Source: Acidobacteriota bacterium (GTDB lineage: Bacteria > Acidobacteriota > Terriglobia > Acidoferrales > UBA7541). Taken from it: DNA of 6,733 nt. The DNA lies in contig JAFAZL010000032.1 in the NCBI GenBank assembly GCA_019239815.1, positions 1 to 6,733 of the forward strand. Direction: 5' to 3'. The position numbers were made by a program, and so were the translations under genes. The notes beneath the pieces are model-generated. The model saw only the letters and a list, made by a program, of their open reading frames with translations, was not told where the DNA came from and ran no database searches. Shown piece by piece: positions 6,014-6,733 of this stretch. Within the stretch, counting starts at the first letter, position 1, and each line of letters begins with the position of its first letter.

Positions 6014-6019
6014 TATAAT
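6014..6019 (+). promoter_or_regulatory. -10 box of the kinase gene; leaderless or near-leaderless start
   Basis: TATAAT is an exact -10 consensus ending 10 bases before the kinase ATG (6030). Transcription would start near 6025-6027, leaving an untranslated leader of only about 3-5 bases and no space for a Shine-Dalgarno sequence; none is seen. The best -35 is TTGCAT (5993-5998), spaced by only 15 bases, so the upstream element is weak or used differently. Confidence 0.6.
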
Positions 6020-6029
6020 CCCTGCGCCC

Positions 6030-6434
6030 ATGACCCTTGCCGCGGGTTCAAAGCTCGGTCCTTATGAAATCGCGGCGCCGCTCGGCGCCGGTGGTATGAG
6101 CGAAGTCTACCGTGCGCGTGACACGCGCCTTGGCCGCGACGTCGCTATCAAGATCTTGCCGCAAAAATTCTCTGATCGCCCTGAGCTCCGTGAACGCTTT
6201 GAGCGCGAAGCGCGGACGATCTCAGCCCTGAATCACGCCCGCATCTGCACGATCTACGACGTCGGCCATCAGGACAACACGCAATTCCTCGTCATGGAAT
6301 TTCTCGAGGGTGAAACGCTCGCGGAACGTATCGCGAAAGGCGCTCTGCACTTCGTGAGACTCTGCGCATCGGCATGGAAATCTGCGAGGCACTCGACGCC
6401 GCGCATCGCGCCGGTATTGTCCATCGCGATCTAA
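6030..6434 (+). CDS. Ser/Thr protein kinase, N-lobe part (reading frame broken)
   Basis: This frame encodes the N-terminal lobe of a Hanks-type (PknB-like) Ser/Thr kinase. [13 protein letters not shown] leads into the glycine loop LGAGGMSEV (18-26); VAIK carries the ATP-binding Lys41, and Glu60 of RFEREA is the likely helix-C partner. ICTIYDVG and [16 protein letters not shown] (87-101) form the hinge. After GAL (residue 106) the frame runs into about 28 unrelated residues and stops at TAA 6432-6434. The true continuation lies in the -1 frame from about 6350, so one base is missing near 6347: CTGCACTTCGTGAG would read ALPLRE if it were CTGCCACTTCGTGAG. In acidobacterial relatives the kinase domain is often followed by a membrane segment and a beta-propeller or TPR sensor, which would lie beyond the window. 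If the deletion is real, this fragment has no catalytic loop and cannot be active. Confidence 0.82.
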   Translation: MTLAAGSKLGPYEIAAPLGAGGMSEVYRARDTRLGRDVAIKILPQKFSDRPELRERFEREARTISALNHARICTIYDVGHQDNTQFLVMEFLEGETLAERIAKGALHFVRLCASAWKSARHSTPRIAPVLSIAI

Positions 6435-6733
6435 AGCCAGCCAACGTCATGCTGACCGCGAGCGGCGCCAAGCTGATGGATTTCGGCTTGGCAAAAGCCA
6501 GCGCCGCAAGCATGAGCGGAACAACCACGGCGCCACTTCTTTCCGCCGCGGAAACGATCAGCGGTCCGAGCCCATTTTCTCCGCTCACTTCCACGGGTCA
6601 AGTTGTCGGCACGATTCAATACATGTCGCCGGAGCAGCTCGAAGGCAAGGAAGCCGACGCACGCTCTGATATTTTTGCGTTCGGAGCCGTTTTGTACGAA
6701 ATGGCGACAGGGAAGCGCCCGTTCAATGGCAAG
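6350..6733 (+). CDS. Ser/Thr protein kinase, C-lobe part, frame-shifted and cut by the window end
   Basis: This is the continuation of the kinase in the -1 frame, open to the window edge. It carries [13 protein letters not shown], with the catalytic loop HRDLKPAN at 6422-6445, the metal-binding DFG at 6479-6487, [10 protein letters not shown] with MSPE in the place of APE (6623-6634), and [21 protein letters not shown], the helix-F region. Between DFGLAK and VVGT is an insert of about 35 residues rich in Ser, Thr, Ala and Pro (about 6497-6604), longer than in PknB and offering many possible autophosphorylation sites. No catalytic residue is missing. It has no start of its own with a ribosome binding site; the first in-frame ATG is 6374, inside the kinase domain. 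It is therefore not an independent gene but the second half of the 6030 gene. Intact motifs argue for a recent lesion or a base-calling error over long-standing decay. Confidence 0.8.

Noticed and set aside
6341..6360. Programmed ribosomal frameshift in the kinase
   Set aside because: No slippery heptamer or clear downstream stimulatory structure was seen, and kinases of this family are not known to use one; a lost base explains it more simply.

Overview
The window looks like a chromosomal stretch from an Acidobacteriota bacterium (inference). The main clue is the protein kinase at the right end. It opens with the lead-in [20 protein letters not shown], has a long Ser/Thr-rich activation segment, and reads [20 protein letters not shown], a combination very common in soil Acidobacteriota. 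A RodZ-like protein, a DUF4142 protein and small secreted GTLSADG...SGSW-type proteins fit the same picture. Base composition is moderately GC-rich throughout, with no clear sign of recent transfer and no mobile element, tRNA, rRNA or CRISPR array.

Left part (1-2500). The 3' end of a DUF4142-type gene runs into a strong rho-independent terminator (255-284). Converging on it is a two-gene minus-strand operon. Its first gene is a RodZ-like membrane protein with an N-terminal Xre-type HTH, one membrane segment and a DUF4115-like C-terminus. The second is a conserved helical-repeat protein of unknown function. The two genes overlap by 20 bases. The operon is preceded by a near-perfect sigma70-type promoter (TTGACA-17-TATAGT, 2260-2288, minus strand). 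The gap 2092-2500 holds this promoter, a 6-3-6 inverted repeat and a weak plus-strand promoter candidate.

Middle part (2501-5973). Four plus-strand genes follow. They encode a VOC (glyoxalase-fold) protein with a WPDWYAEYM C-terminal module, a divergent short-chain dehydrogenase with no YxxxK catalytic pair, an exported alpha/beta-hydrolase with an Asp nucleophile of the epoxide hydrolase/haloalkane dehalogenase type, and a secreted beta-rich protein of unknown function. The VOC and SDR genes are 23 bases apart with good ribosome binding sites and are probably one transcript. The hydrolase may belong with them, but a 120-base gap containing a hairpin separates it. A detoxification or small-molecule modification role is plausible but unproven.

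Right end (6030-6733). This is the start of a Pkn-type Ser/Thr kinase. A perfect TATAAT lies 10 bases before its ATG and there is no Shine-Dalgarno sequence, so it may be read from a leaderless or nearly leaderless mRNA. A single missing base near 6347 breaks the reading frame inside the kinase domain. All downstream kinase motifs are intact in the other frame, which points to a very recent mutation or a sequencing/assembly error.

I did not find a clearly new multi-gene system. The most interesting items are the triad-less SDR with its VOC partner, the frameshifted kinase, and the inverted charge around the RodZ-like membrane segment.
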